Below are positions 10,202 through 18,920 of a DNA stretch of 64,000 nt, in pieces; position 1 is the first letter of the stretch; each line of letters opens with the position of its first letter. The stretch is taken from contig NZ_PGES01000001.1 in the NCBI RefSeq assembly GCF_002797895.1, forward strand, positions 62,001 to 126,000. Reading direction: 5' to 3'. The notes under the pieces were generated by a model that was not told the origin of the DNA, made no database searches, and saw only the letters and a program-made list of their open reading frames with translations. The DNA comes from Janthinobacterium sp. 67. GTDB taxonomy: Bacteria > Pseudomonadota > Gammaproteobacteria > Burkholderiales > Burkholderiaceae_D. Made by a program: the position numbers and the translations under genes.

Positions 10202-11884
10202 ATGACGAAACATTTCTCCCTTTCCCGGCAGCTGGCGCAGGCGCTGCTGCTGGCCGCTGGCGTGGCGGCGTGCCAGGCGCATGCGGCCAAGGCGGTTCCT
10301 GCTGTTGCCTCTGCGGCGCAGCCCAAGCTGGTCGTCGTGCTGGTCGTGGACGGCTTGCCGCAAGAGCAGGTGACACGCTACCGCGACCAGTTCGGCCAGG
10401 GCGGCTTCCGCCGCCTGCTGGAGCAGGGCGCATGGTTCAGCGATGCGCACCAGGCGCACGGCATCACGGTCACCGCCATCGGCCACTCGGCCGTGCTGTC
10501 GGGCGCCTACCCGTACCAGCATGGCGTGATCGGCAATAACTGGATCGATCCCGTCACGAAAAAATCCGTGTACTGCACCGAGGATGGCAATTTCCATTAC
10601 ATCGGCGAAGACACGCAGCCCGACGACGGCACGGCGCCGACCAGGCTGCGCGTGAGCACCCTGGGCGACGAACTGCGTTACTCGACGGGCGACAAGGCCA
10701 AGGTCGTCACCGTGTCGGGCAAGGACCGCGGCGCCATCCTGCTGGCCGGGAAAACGGGCACGGCGTATATGTACATGGAAAAGACGGGCAATTTCGCCAG
10801 CAGCACCTACTATATGCAGCAGCACCCGCAATGGGTGCAGCGCTACCAGGCCGCGAAACCGCAGGACCGCTATTACGGCAAGAACTGGACGCCGCTGCTG
10901 GCCGACTCGGCCTACGTCAATGACGCCCGCGATGACCTCGTGCCTGCCAAGCCGGGCACGCGCAACACCTTCCCGTTCGCCTACTACAGCGACAGCGGCA
11001 AGCTCGATGGCGAGTATTACAGCCGCCTGAAGTCCGGCCCCTTCCTCGACGAGCTGACCCTGGAATTCGCCCGCGCCGCCATCGATGGCGAAAACCTGGG
11101 CCGCAACCCGGCCGGCGTGCCCGACATCCTCGGCGTGAGCCTGTCCGCGCACGATTACGTCAACCATGCCTACGGCCCGGAAAGCAAGATGTCGCACGAC
11201 CACCTGCAGCGCCTGGACCGCATGCTGGCCGGCTTCTTTCTTGATCTCGATAAAAAAGTCGGCATGGACAACGTGCTCGTGGTGCTGACGGCCGACCATG
11301 GCTTTGCCAACGTGCCGGAATTTTCCGAAACGCGGGGCATCTCCGCCAAACGCATCGACGGCGCCAAACTGGTCGATGCCTTGAACCAGCACCTGGCCGC
11401 CACCCTGGGCATCGACAAGCTGGTGACGACATCGTCGCTGCCGAATATCTATCTCGATTACGCGCTGGCGGAAAAAAGCGGCATCCATCGCGCCGCCCTG
11501 GAAGACGCGGCGGCCCGCTTCCTGCTGCAGCAGGACGGGCTGGCGCAAGTCTACACGCGCACGCAGATGGAAACGGGAGCCGTCGCCACGCGCATGGACA
11601 CCCTGATGCGCCGCGCCTGGAACCGCCAGCTGTCGGGCGACCTGATGGTCGTTACAAAACCGGCCTGGTACTTCGGCAAGGGCGTTGGCGGCACCTCGCA
11701 CGGCACGCCGTACACGTATGACACGAACGTGCCGCTGATGGTCTTCGGTCCCCGCTGGATCAAGCCGGGCGCCTATGGCCAGTACGCGGAAGTGGTCGAC
11801 ATCGCGCCTACGCTCGCCCACCTGCTGCGCATACGCCAGCCGTCGGCGTCGGAAGGGCGGATTTTGACGGAAGCGGTGCGCTAA
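10202..11884 (+). CDS. Alkaline phosphatase family protein (PafA-like)
   Basis: 560 residues, exported. The N-terminal signal ends either at a lipobox-like VAAC or at AHA, so lipoprotein versus soluble periplasmic is undecided. The nucleotide pyrophosphatase/phosphodiesterase fold is clear: VVVLVVDGLPQEQ with the first metal-binding Asp, the nucleophile Thr91 in VTAIGHSAV, AHDYVNHAYG, VVLTADHGF, and TSHGTPY near the end. The length and motifs resemble the phosphate-irrepressible phosphatase PafA, which hydrolyses phosphomonoesters in the periplasm. No Pho box was recognised upstream. It is monocistronic and converges on the PLD gene across a pair of REP elements. Confidence 0.88.
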   Translation: MTKHFSLSRQLAQALLLAAGVAACQAHAAKAVPAVASAAQPKLVVVLVVDGLPQEQVTRYRDQFGQGGFRRLLEQGAWFSDAHQAHGITVTAIGHSAVLSGAYPYQHGVIGNNWIDPVTKKSVYCTEDGNFHYIGEDTQPDDGTAPTRLRVSTLGDELRYSTGDKAKVVTVSGKDRGAILLAGKTGTAYMYMEKTGNFASSTYYMQQHPQWVQRYQAAKPQDRYYGKNWTPLLADSAYVNDARDDLVPAKPGTRNTFPFAYYSDSGKLDGEYYSRLKSGPFLDELTLEFARAAIDGENLGRNPAGVPDILGVSLSAHDYVNHAYGPESKMSHDHLQRLDRMLAGFFLDLDKKVGMDNVLVVLTADHGFANVPEFSETRGISAKRIDGAKLVDALNQHLAATLGIDKLVTTSSLPNIYLDYALAEKSGIHRAALEDAAARFLLQQDGLAQVYTRTQMETGAVATRMDTLMRRAWNRQLSGDLMVVTKPAWYFGKGVGGTSHGTPYTYDTNVPLMVFGPRWIKPGAYGQYAEVVDIAPTLAHLLRIRQPSASEGRILTEAVR

Positions 11885-11904
11885 GGCGCTTGGACTGTGG
11901 TGTT

Positions 11905-11938
11905 GTCGGCTTACGCGCTGCGCGCTAAGCCGACCTAC
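11905..11938 (-). repeat. REP element 1 (GTAG head on minus strand)
   Basis: GTCGGCTTA / TAAGCCGAC palindrome with CCTAC at the right end, that is GTAGG on the minus strand. It is paired head-out with the next REP between two convergent genes, a BIME-like arrangement. Confidence 0.8.
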
Positions 11939-11963
11939 ATTGGCCTTGTGGTGGGCATAGAGC

Positions 11964-12003
11964 GTAGGTCGGATTAGCGGGGCAAAGCCCCGCGTAATCC
12001 GAC
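11964..12003 (+). repeat. REP element 2 (GTAG head on plus strand)
   Basis: GTAGGTCGGATTAGC, then a GGGGC-AAA-GCCCC loop stem, then GCGTAATCCGAC. It shares the head and outer stem with the other REPs in the window, in inverted orientation to the copy 25 bases away. Confidence 0.85.
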
Positions 12004-12023
12004 GACATCGTTGGCAAAGCCGC

Positions 12024-13598
12024 TTACAACAGCCAGTCGATCGGCAGCACCGACAGAATCGCCACCCCCATGCGCTTCCACACGCTGGTGCCCGGTTCCG
12101 TGTCGTAGCGTGTGGTGGCGCCGCTGGCGTCGCGCGCGATCCAGTACAGCGCGCCGTCGGCGCCCAGCATGACCTGGTAGGCGCGCTGCGGGATGGTGGT
12201 GCGCATGGCCAGACCCAGCTGGCTGGCCAGCGCGGGGCTGTCGATGACGAGGCCCATTTCCGTATTCAGCTCGATGGAGCGCGGGTCGAAATTGAACGAG
12301 CCGACGAAGACGCGCTGGTCGTCGACGGCAAAGGTCTTCGCATGCAGGCTCGATGCGGAGCTGCCGAAGCGGCCCGTCTGTTCGCGCGCATCGCCCTGTC
12401 CCCACGAGCGGCGCGATTCATACAGCAGCACGCCAGCTTCCAGCAGCGGCTTTCTCCACTTCGCATAGCCGGCATGCACAGCCGCCACGTCGGTCGCTTC
12501 CAGCGCATTCGTCAGGATGCGCACGCCCACGCCTTTTTTCGCCAGGTCGGCAAAAGCCTGTGTGCCGGCTTTGCCGGGCACGAAATACGGCGACACCAGG
12601 TCCACTTCCTTTTCCGGCACGCCGAGCAGGTTTCGCAGGTTTTCCGCCACGCCCGTGCCGGGCCTGGCCTTGTCCAGCACCTTGGCCGGGTCGTCGCTGA
12701 CCATGCGCGTCCTGGCCCATTCGAAGGGCAGGGTGCGTTCCATCATCTGCTTGACGAAGGGCGAGGTGCGCAGCGCCTGCACGTATTCCTCTGCCGCCTT
12801 GGTGTCGTCGATGCGATCCGCTTCGGCGGCGATGGTGGCCGCGTCGCCTTCGACAGGGCTGGTCAGCAGCAGCCTGGCCGGGTAGGCCGAGGCGCTGTTC
12901 CAGTAGCGGTCGAAATCGTGCGAGACGTCGTCGACGACGGGGCCGATGGCCAGCACGTCCAGGTCGGCGAACAGCACGTCGCCGGCCGCGCCAAAATATT
13001 CATCGCCCACATTGCGCCCGCCGACGATGGTGGCCTGGTTATCGGCCGTGAACGACTTGTTGTGCATGCGCCGGTTGAGGCGGGAAAAATCCGTGGCAAA
13101 GGCCAGTGCGCGCGGGGAACGGGGCAGGAAGGGGTTGAACAGGCGGATTTCGATATTCGTTTGCTTGCCCAGCATCGTCAGGGTCTGGTCCAGGCCCGCC
13201 GTATTGTTATCGTCGAGCAGCAGGCGCACGCGCACGCCCCGTTCGGCCGCCTGGCGCAAGGCGTCGAACAGCAGGGTGCCCGTAATATCCTTGTGCCAGA
13301 TGTAGTACTGCACGTCCAGGCTGCGCTGGGCCGCGGCGGCCAGCAGGGCGCGCGCGGCAAAGGCGTCGCGCCCGTCGGCCAGCGGGTAAATGCCGGACAC
13401 GCCCGGATGCTGCGCCACCATGGGTGCAATGGCCGTGGCCAATTGGGTGTGCTTTGTGTCGGCGATGACGCTGGAGGGGATGCGGCTTTCCAGCGAAGGC
13501 AGCGAAGCGCAGCCGGCGAGGACGGCGGACAGCAGCAGGGGCAGCAGAGGCAGCAGCCGCGGGCTGGCGCTGCGTGAGGGTAGTGCGGGAGCGGGCAT
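12024..13598 (-). CDS. Phospholipase D-like lipoprotein (cardiolipin synthase ClsC-like)
   Basis: 524 residues. A hydrophobic N-terminus ends in the lipobox LAGC, so it is membrane-anchored. Two HKD motifs are present: HNKSFTADNQATIVGGRN at about 178-195 and HAKTFAVDDQRVFVGSFN at about 418-435, each with the Lys and Asp needed for the phosphatidyl-histidine mechanism. The best analogy is E. coli ClsC, which makes cardiolipin from PE and PG, but a plain phospholipase or transphosphatidylase is possible. The partner YmdB/ClsC-type neighbour is absent. It is followed on the same strand by nothing before the REP pair. Confidence 0.85.
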   Translation of the reverse strand: MPAPALPSRSASPRLLPLLPLLLSAVLAGCASLPSLESRIPSSVIADTKHTQLATAIAPMVAQHPGVSGIYPLADGRDAFAARALLAAAAQRSLDVQYYIWHKDITGTLLFDALRQAAERGVRVRLLLDDNNTAGLDQTLTMLGKQTNIEIRLFNPFLPRSPRALAFATDFSRLNRRMHNKSFTADNQATIVGGRNVGDEYFGAAGDVLFADLDVLAIGPVVDDVSHDFDRYWNSASAYPARLLLTSPVEGDAATIAAEADRIDDTKAAEEYVQALRTSPFVKQMMERTLPFEWARTRMVSDDPAKVLDKARPGTGVAENLRNLLGVPEKEVDLVSPYFVPGKAGTQAFADLAKKGVGVRILTNALEATDVAAVHAGYAKWRKPLLEAGVLLYESRRSWGQGDAREQTGRFGSSASSLHAKTFAVDDQRVFVGSFNFDPRSIELNTEMGLVIDSPALASQLGLAMRTTIPQRAYQVMLGADGALYWIARDASGATTRYDTEPGTSVWKRMGVAILSVLPIDWLL

Positions 13599-13670
13599 GG
13601 CAGGCTTTCATCGAGTTGCCCCGATGTTAGCAGATGCGCATGCCCGCACGCGGCGCGCCGTTGAAACCGC

Positions 13671-14933
13671 TTAGAGTTGTTCCAGCGCGATCAGTTCGGC
13701 CACCGTCTGGCGGCGGCGGATTAAGCGCGAAGCATCGGCGTCGACCAGGTATTCGGCCGCATGGGGGCGGCTGTTGTAGTTCGACGACATCGACGCGCCA
13801 TATGCGCCCGCGCCTTCGAAGACCACGTAGTCGCCCACCTGCGCAGCCGGCAGCAAGCGGGTTTCCACGACGCCGCCATCGCGCTGGGTAAACACGTCGC
13901 CCGATTCGCACAGGGGGCCGCCGACGACGGTGGCGCATGCGGGGCTGGCGTCCAGTGCGCGGCCGTCATGCGCGATCACCGACATTTCATGGTAGCTGCC
14001 GTACATGGCAGGGCGCATCAGTTCATTGAAGCCCGTGTCGAGCAGGGTGAAATGGTTGCCGCCCATTTGCTTGGTGGCGCGCACTTCGGCCACCAGCAGG
14101 CCCGCATCGGCCACGAGGAAGCGGCCCGGTTCGATTTCCAGGTGCACGGGATGGCCCAGGTGCGCCTCGATCTGCTTGCGCGCCGCATCCCACAGCTGGA
14201 AGTAGTGGTTGGTGTCGACGGGCTGCTCGCCTTCGCGGTAAGGCACGGACAGGCCGCCGCCCGTGGAAATGGCTTCGATGTCGTGTCCCATGTTCTTGAC
14301 CAGGTCGACCATGGTGCCGCAGACGGTTTCCAGGTGGCTGTAGTCGACGCCCGAGCCGATGTGCATGTGCAGGCCCACCAGGTGCAGGCCATGCGCGCGG
14401 ATGACGGCCAGCGCCTCCGGCAGTTCTTCGTGCCAGATGCCGTGCTTGCTGTTTTCGCCGCCCGTATTGGTCTTGTTGCTGTGGCCATGGCCATAACCGG
14501 GATTGATGCGCAGCCAGACGCGGTGGCCGGGCGACACGGGGCCCAGCTGGCGCAGCATGTCGACGGAGCCGCAATTGACTTCGATTTTTGCCGCCGCCAC
14601 GCGCGCCAGGGTGGCGCGGTCGAACAGGTCGCAGGTGAACACCACGCCGGCGGCGCCATTCCTTTGCGCCGGCGTGAAGCCCGCCTGCAGCGCGCGCTCG
14701 ATCTCGCCCAGCGAGACGGCGTCCACGTGCACGCCCGCTTCGCGCATCAACGTCAGCAGGTGGATGTTCGAATTGGCCTTTTGCGCGAAACGCACGGTGT
14801 CGAACTGCGCCAGTTGGGCGATGCGCGCGCGGATGGTGGCCGCGTCGTACACCCACAAAGGCGTGCCGTGTTCCTGGGCGAGTTGGGCGAGGGTGGCGTC
14901 TGGCACTGGTTTCATGGTGGTTGTCTTTGTCAT
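13671..14933 (-). CDS. lysA: Diaminopimelate decarboxylase, E. coli type
   Basis: 420 residues, the same length as E. coli LysA. It is a PLP enzyme that converts meso-diaminopimelate to lysine. The PLP lysine is Lys52 in RFAQKANSN. SLGEIERALQAGF, GGENSKHGIW, HMHIGSGVDY, EPGRFLV and CESGDVF follow in family order. Remembered E. coli segments such as GPLCESGDVFTQ and GASMSSNYNSRP are nearly identical here. It is transcribed away from lysR, as in E. coli, and a REP palindrome lies in its leader. The ATG used has no strong ribosome site; Met7 is a possible alternative start. Confidence 0.95.
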   Translation of the reverse strand: MTKTTTMKPVPDATLAQLAQEHGTPLWVYDAATIRARIAQLAQFDTVRFAQKANSNIHLLTLMREAGVHVDAVSLGEIERALQAGFTPAQRNGAAGVVFTCDLFDRATLARVAAAKIEVNCGSVDMLRQLGPVSPGHRVWLRINPGYGHGHSNKTNTGGENSKHGIWHEELPEALAVIRAHGLHLVGLHMHIGSGVDYSHLETVCGTMVDLVKNMGHDIEAISTGGGLSVPYREGEQPVDTNHYFQLWDAARKQIEAHLGHPVHLEIEPGRFLVADAGLLVAEVRATKQMGGNHFTLLDTGFNELMRPAMYGSYHEMSVIAHDGRALDASPACATVVGGPLCESGDVFTQRDGGVVETRLLPAAQVGDYVVFEGAGAYGASMSSNYNSRPHAAEYLVDADASRLIRRRQTVAELIALEQL

Positions 14934-14946
14934 GTTTTAGGGTGGT

Positions 14947-14980
14947 GTCGGATTACGCGCCTTGCGCTAATCCGACCTAC
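14947..14980 (-). repeat. REP element 3 in the lysA leader
   Basis: GTCGGATTACGCG / CGCTAATCCGACCTAC palindrome, GTAG head on the minus strand. It ends 14 bases upstream of the lysA ATG, between the gene and the AT-rich lysA/lysR control region, and would be part of the lysA mRNA leader. Confidence 0.85.
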
Positions 14981-15059
14981 GATGTTGGCCATGATGCGGG
15001 TTTTTTTTGTAAACATAAAATATCTATTTGGGGCTACTTTATTCATTTATGATATGGGC

Positions 15060-15971
15060 ATGACTATCTCTTTGCGCCATATCGAGGTCTTTCGCGCCGT
15101 CATGACGACGGGCAGCGTGACAGCCGCCGCCGCCATGCTGCACACGTCGCAGCCGACCGTCAGCCGCGAGCTGGCGCGTCTCGAGCATTTGACGGGTTTG
15201 ACCCTGTTCGAGCGCGAGCGGGGGCGGCTGCGCCCGACGGCCCAGGCGCTGCAGCTGTTCGAGGAAGTGCAGCGCGCGTATTTCGGCCTGGAGCGCATCG
15301 TCAGCACGGCGGCGGCCTTGCGCCAGTTCGACCAGGGGCAGTTGTCGATCGCCTGCCTGCCCGTGTTTTCACAGTCCTTGCTGCCGCAGGCGTGCAAGCG
15401 CTTCGTCGCCGACTTTCCCAAGGTGAGCATCAGTATCACGCCGCAGGAGTCGCCGCTGCTGGAAGAGTGGCTGTCGGCGCAGCGCCACGATATCGGCTTG
15501 ACGGAAGTGGGCAATGCGCCGCCGGGCACCACGCTCGCCACCCTGATGTCCGTCGATGAAGTGTGCGTGCTGCCCGATGGCCATCCATTGGCAGGCAAGA
15601 TGACCTTGGCGCCGGCGGACTTCGCAGGCCAGCCTTTCATCAGTCTGGCCGCCGTCGACCCTTACCGCCAGCAGATCGATGCCATCTTCGCGCAGGCCGG
15701 CGTGGAGCGGCGCATGGCGCTCGACACGCACAGCGCCGCCTCCGTGTGCGCCATGGTGCGCGAAGGCGTGGGGCTGGCCATCGTCAATCCGCTCACGGCC
15801 CTCGATTATGCGGGGCAGGGCTTGCAGATTCGCCGCTTTGCCGTGTCCTTGCCGTTCACCGTGAATCTGGTCAAGCCTTTGCACCGGCCCTTGTCGCAAC
15901 TGGTGGCCCTGTTCGAGCAGGCGCTGCATGCGCAGGCGGACGAGGTGAAAAGGCGGCTGCTGGCACTATAA
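15060..15971 (+). CDS. lysR: LysR, transcriptional activator of lysA
   Basis: 303 residues. An N-terminal winged HTH (LRHIEVFRAVMTTGSVTAAA, then HTSQPTVSRELARLE) is followed by a LysR effector-binding domain. It is a close match to E. coli LysR itself: segments such as QLSIACLPVFSQS, VPQESPLLEEWL-like ITPQESPLLEEWL, LSVDEVCVLP-like LMSVDEVCVLP, and THSAASVCAMVREGVG are nearly the same. It activates lysA when diaminopimelate is present and lysine is low. The start is either 15060 or 6 bases upstream (MGMTISL); neither has a good ribosome site. The 126-bp divergent region with lysA carries the likely operator in AT-rich DNA at about 15000-15050. Confidence 0.93.
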   Translation: MTISLRHIEVFRAVMTTGSVTAAAAMLHTSQPTVSRELARLEHLTGLTLFERERGRLRPTAQALQLFEEVQRAYFGLERIVSTAAALRQFDQGQLSIACLPVFSQSLLPQACKRFVADFPKVSISITPQESPLLEEWLSAQRHDIGLTEVGNAPPGTTLATLMSVDEVCVLPDGHPLAGKMTLAPADFAGQPFISLAAVDPYRQQIDAIFAQAGVERRMALDTHSAASVCAMVREGVGLAIVNPLTALDYAGQGLQIRRFAVSLPFTVNLVKPLHRPLSQLVALFEQALHAQADEVKRRLLAL

Positions 15972-15989
15972 GACAAGCCCCTTGAAGGA

Positions 15990-16059
15990 CCGGGGTCAGA
16001 CCCTCAGGGGAAATGGGACCCAGTGGGCCCCATTTCGATCACGAAGTGACTGACCCCGG
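15990..16059. repeat. GGGGTC-type composite palindrome, copy 2
   Basis: Outer arms CCGGGGTCAG (15990-15999) and CTGACCCCGG (16050-16059) enclose a second hairpin AAATGGG / CCCATTT (16011-16035). The left arm continues as ACCCTCAGGG, matching the element after apbC. It sits 18 bases after the lysR stop and 66 bases before gltX. No T-run follows. Probably a dispersed mobile-type palindrome rather than a terminator. Confidence 0.7.
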
Positions 16060-16125
16060 GGTTTGCCTTAGGGCTTTGCTTAGGTAGTAAAATGGCGTTT
16101 TACTTATTCAAGCCTGATTACTTCG

Positions 16126-17532
16126 ATGACCACAACCGCTACTCCCGTCCGTACCCGTTTCGCTCCCAGCCCGACCGGCTATCTGCACCTGGGCGGCGCC
16201 CGCACCGCCTTATACAGCTGGGCGTATGCCCGCCACTTCGGCGGCACCTTCGTACTGCGCATCGAAGACACGGACGTGGAGCGTTCCACGCCGGAAGCCG
16301 TGCAAGCCATCATCGAAGGCATGAAGTGGCTGGGCCTGGACCACGACGAAGGCCCGTTCTACCAGATGGCCCGCATGGACCGCTACCGCGAAGTCGTGGC
16401 GCAGATGCTGCTTGAGGGCACGGCATACCACTGCTACTCGTCGCCGGAAGAAGTCGAAGCGATGCGCGAGCGCATGCGCGCCGCTGGCGAAAAGCCGCGC
16501 TACGACGGCACCTGGCGCCCGGAGCCGGGCAAGACTCTGCCGGCCATTCCTGCCGACCGCAAGCCCGTCGTGCGTTTCAAGAATCCGCTCGATGGCGACG
16601 TGAGCTGGGATGACGTGGTCAAGGGCACGATCACGATTTCGAACCGCGAGCTGGACGACCTGGTGATCGCGCGTCCGGACGGCACGCCGACGTACAACTT
16701 CTGCGTGGCAGTCGATGACTGGGACATGCAGATCACCCACGTGATCCGCGGCGACGATCACGTCAACAATACCCCGCGCCAGATCAATATCCTGCGCGCC
16801 ATCGGCGCACCGCTGCCGCTGTACGGCCACCTGCCGATGATCCTGGGTGCGGATGGCGAGAAGCTGTCGAAGCGCCACGGCGCCGTCAGCGTGATGGATT
16901 ACCCGGCGCAGGGCTTCCTGCCGGAAGCGATGCTGAATTACCTGGCGCGCCTGGGCTGGAGCCATGGCGACGATGAAGTGTTCTCGACCGAGCAGTTCTG
17001 CGAGTGGTTCAACCTGAATCACCTGTCCAAGTCCGCCGCCCAGTTCAACAATGAAAAACTGGCCTGGCTGAACAACCACTATATCAAGCAGGCCGACAAC
17101 ACGCGCCTGGCCGACCTGGCCCGTCCGCAAATGGTCGCCGCCGGCGCCGTCTTCGAAGGCGCGCCGGACCTGGCGCAAGTGCTGGGCATGATGAAAGAGC
17201 GCGCCAACACAGTCAATGAACTGGCTGCCGCGTCGATGCTGTTCTTCCGCGAGCCGCAGCCGGAAGCGGCGTTGGCAGCGCAGCACATCACGGATGCCAT
17301 CAAGCCCGTGCTGGCGCAGTTCGCCGAGCGCATCGCCACGGTGGAGTGGAGCAAGGAAGCCGTGGCTGCCATGATCAAGGAAGTGCTGGCCGCCAACACC
17401 ATCAAGATGCCGCTGCTGGCCATGCCTTTGCGCCTGATTTTGACGGGCCAGTTGCAGACCCCTGCCATCGATCAGGTGGTGGTGATCTTCGGCCGCGACA
17501 CCGTGCTGGCGCGCCTGGCAAAGTGGCTGTAA
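16126..17532 (+). CDS. gltX: Glutamyl-tRNA synthetase
   Basis: 468 residues, normal for the class I enzyme that charges tRNA-Glu. [16 protein letters not shown] at residues 14-29 holds the HIGH-equivalent HLGG, and the KMSKS-equivalent KLSKRHG is at 246-252. It is of the discriminating-type length; whether it also charges tRNA-Gln cannot be told. The ATG at 16126 is the only start that gives the family N-terminus. Directly downstream lies an array of tRNA genes that includes five copies of its substrate, tRNA-Glu(UUC). Confidence 0.97.
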   Translation: MTTTATPVRTRFAPSPTGYLHLGGARTALYSWAYARHFGGTFVLRIEDTDVERSTPEAVQAIIEGMKWLGLDHDEGPFYQMARMDRYREVVAQMLLEGTAYHCYSSPEEVEAMRERMRAAGEKPRYDGTWRPEPGKTLPAIPADRKPVVRFKNPLDGDVSWDDVVKGTITISNRELDDLVIARPDGTPTYNFCVAVDDWDMQITHVIRGDDHVNNTPRQINILRAIGAPLPLYGHLPMILGADGEKLSKRHGAVSVMDYPAQGFLPEAMLNYLARLGWSHGDDEVFSTEQFCEWFNLNHLSKSAAQFNNEKLAWLNNHYIKQADNTRLADLARPQMVAAGAVFEGAPDLAQVLGMMKERANTVNELAAASMLFFREPQPEAALAAQHITDAIKPVLAQFAERIATVEWSKEAVAAMIKEVLAANTIKMPLLAMPLRLILTGQLQTPAIDQVVVIFGRDTVLARLAKWL

Positions 17533-17611
17533 TCGCCGCGCTTAAATACGCGTAAAAATACGGTGCGGAAACCGCCCCTATGAAAAGTTGCTCATAGACG
17601 AAAAAGGGTAT

Positions 17612-17639
17612 TTGCAGAGTGAAACTTCTTTGCTATACT
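17612..17639 (+). promoter_or_regulatory. Sigma-70 promoter of the tRNA array
   Basis: -35 TTGCAG and -10 TATACT separated by 16 bases, with the first tRNA 17 bases after the -10. It allows transcription of the array independent of gltX. Confidence 0.75.
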
Positions 17640-17656
17640 CTTGTTTCTGCACCAAC

Positions 17657-17732
<76 letters not shown>

Positions 17733-17799
17733 GCAGCAAAATCGCAGTCAGGTTTTGTTAGTCGTTGAAGTGGTGCAGATGTTGTTTGGAAGTTCCGCG

Positions 17800-17875
17800 G
17801 TCCCCATCGTCTAGAGGCCTAGGACATCACCCTTTCACGGTGAGTACAGGGGTTCGAATCCCCTTGGGGACGCCA
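17800..17875 (+). tRNA. tRNA-Glu(TTC), copy 1
   Basis: 76 nt with CCA encoded. The acceptor is GTCCCCA with TGGGGAC, and the anticodon arm TCACC-CTTTCAC-GGTGA gives anticodon TTC. The T-arm is GGGG-TTCGAAT-CCCC. All five copies in the window are identical. Confidence 0.96.
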
Positions 17876-17973
17876 GTTAGTTGTGGTATAGTAGTGGCAG
17901 TTGTTTGTACTGATTGTTGTAAGTTCAGGCCCGTAAAAAACGGAATCTGGATGGAAAGCAAGTAGTGGAACAA

Positions 17974-17996
17974 AGTCGCCAAGTGCGGCTTTTATT
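17974..17996 (+). terminator. Intrinsic terminator inside the tRNA array, 1
   Basis: AGTCGC / GCGGCT stem (one G-U) with a 5-nt loop, followed by TTTATTATTT, after the first Ala-Glu pair. The same terminator body recurs at 18353 and 18510. Confidence 0.65.
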
Positions 17997-18009
17997 ATTT
18001 CTGCGCCCG

Positions 18010-18085
<76 letters not shown>

Positions 18086-18121
18086 ACAGCGCAGAGGTAA
18101 AGAAGTAAATGTAGTGCCAAG

Positions 18122-18197
18122 GTCCCCATCGTCTAGAGGCCTAGGACATCACCCTTTCACGGTGAGTACAGGGGTTCGAATCCCCTTGGGGACGCCA
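18122..18197 (+). tRNA. tRNA-Glu(TTC), copy 2
   Basis: Identical to Glu copy 1. It lies 36 bases after Ala copy 2, closing the second Ala-Glu unit of the array. Confidence 0.96.
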
Positions 18198-18245
18198 GTT
18201 CAGTCTGGTGTTGTAGTAAAGAAGTAGCAGTGTTTCTGCGCCCGG

Positions 18246-18321
<76 letters not shown>

Positions 18322-18352
18322 ACAGCGCAGAAGCAGGTAGTGAATAAATCAA

Positions 18353-18380
18353 AGTCGCCTCGAGCGGCTTTTTTATTTTT
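18353..18380 (+). terminator. Intrinsic terminator inside the tRNA array, 2
   Basis: AGTCGC-CTCGA-GCGGCT stem-loop followed by a long T-rich run. Ends transcription after Ala copy 3. Confidence 0.75.
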
Positions 18381-18405
18381 GGCGAAGTATTTCCGCCATA
18401 CCCTC

Positions 18406-18482
18406 GGGGGAATATGGCTAAGCTGTTAATGCGCTTGCATGGCATGCAAGAGGTCAGGGTTAGCTCCCGCAAACCTTCGCCA
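18406..18482 (+). pseudogene. Degenerate tRNA-Ala(GGC)
   Basis: A 77-nt relic of the neighbouring tRNA-Ala. The anticodon arm and variable region (18431-18457, GGC anticodon) are unchanged, but the D-arm no longer forms GCTC/GAGC, the T-stem is rearranged and the acceptor ends (GGGGGAA versus AACCTTCG) barely pair. A CCA follows. The leader sequence from about 18351 is duplicated 157 bases downstream, so the unit was copied after or while it decayed. Confidence 0.75.
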
Positions 18483-18507
18483 ACAGCGCGGAAATCACGC
18501 AGTAATC

Positions 18508-18575
18508 AAAGTCGCCTCGAGCGGCTTTTTTTATTTTGGCGAAGTATTTCCGCCATACCCTCGGGGGAATGTGGC
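18508..18575 (+). repeat. Direct repeat of 18351-18418: truncated tRNA-Ala relic leader
   Basis: About 68 bases repeat the segment before the degenerate tRNA-Ala almost exactly, through GGGGGAAT-TGGC, and then stop where a REP element begins. Sequence corresponding to the rest of the tRNA relic is missing. Two nested hairpins (GGCG/CGCC and GCCATA/TATGGC or TGTGGC) lie in the repeat. Confidence 0.75.
18510..18537 (+). terminator. Intrinsic terminator inside the tRNA array, 3 (duplicate)
   Basis: Second copy of the AGTCGC-CTCGA-GCGGCT hairpin and T-run, 157 bases after the previous one, inside a direct repeat. Confidence 0.65.
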
Positions 18576-18605
18576 GTAGGTCGGATTAGCGCAGCGTAAT
18601 CCGAC
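18576..18605 (+). repeat. REP element 4, abutting the truncated tRNA relic
   Basis: GTAGGTCGGATTAGCG-CA-GCGTAATCCGAC, the most compact REP in the window with an almost perfect palindrome and the GTAG head. It begins exactly where similarity of the repeat to the degenerate tRNA ends. Confidence 0.88.
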
Positions 18606-18706
18606 AATACCGTCGACTCAAATCAACATCCATATATATCGCACGAGCATCTTCTGCCCCATAGGGAGATCCCTGTAAATAAGATGGAAAATAAAATCCC
18701 CGGTAG

Positions 18707-18736
18707 TTGATTTCGTGAATCACCCCGTGCTATACT
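18707..18736 (+). promoter_or_regulatory. Second promoter, for the tRNA-Glu triplet
   Basis: -35 TTGATT, 18-base spacer, -10 TATACT, followed by a GC-rich discriminator-like CGCGC. The next tRNA-Glu begins about 70 bases downstream. Makes the last three Glu copies a separate unit. Confidence 0.65.
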
Positions 18737-18807
18737 TCGCGCACGCTTTTTTGAGGGGCCAAGCAAAGCCTTCAACGAAGAGTCCGCTGAGAGTAAAGCC
18801 AGCACAG

Positions 18808-18883
18808 GTCCCCATCGTCTAGAGGCCTAGGACATCACCCTTTCACGGTGAGTACAGGGGTTCGAATCCCCTTGGGGACGCCA
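18808..18883 (+). tRNA. tRNA-Glu(TTC), copy 3
   Basis: 76 nt, identical to copies 1 and 2. First gene of the second sub-array. Confidence 0.96.
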
Positions 18884-18920
18884 GGATTTAGTTGTAAAGT
18901 AAGAGTGCAGTGCTGAACGG

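Noticed and set aside
13599..13670. Possible gene or terminator between the PLD and lysA genes
   Set aside because: Only 72 bases, with no convincing hairpin plus T-run and no open frame with a ribosome site.
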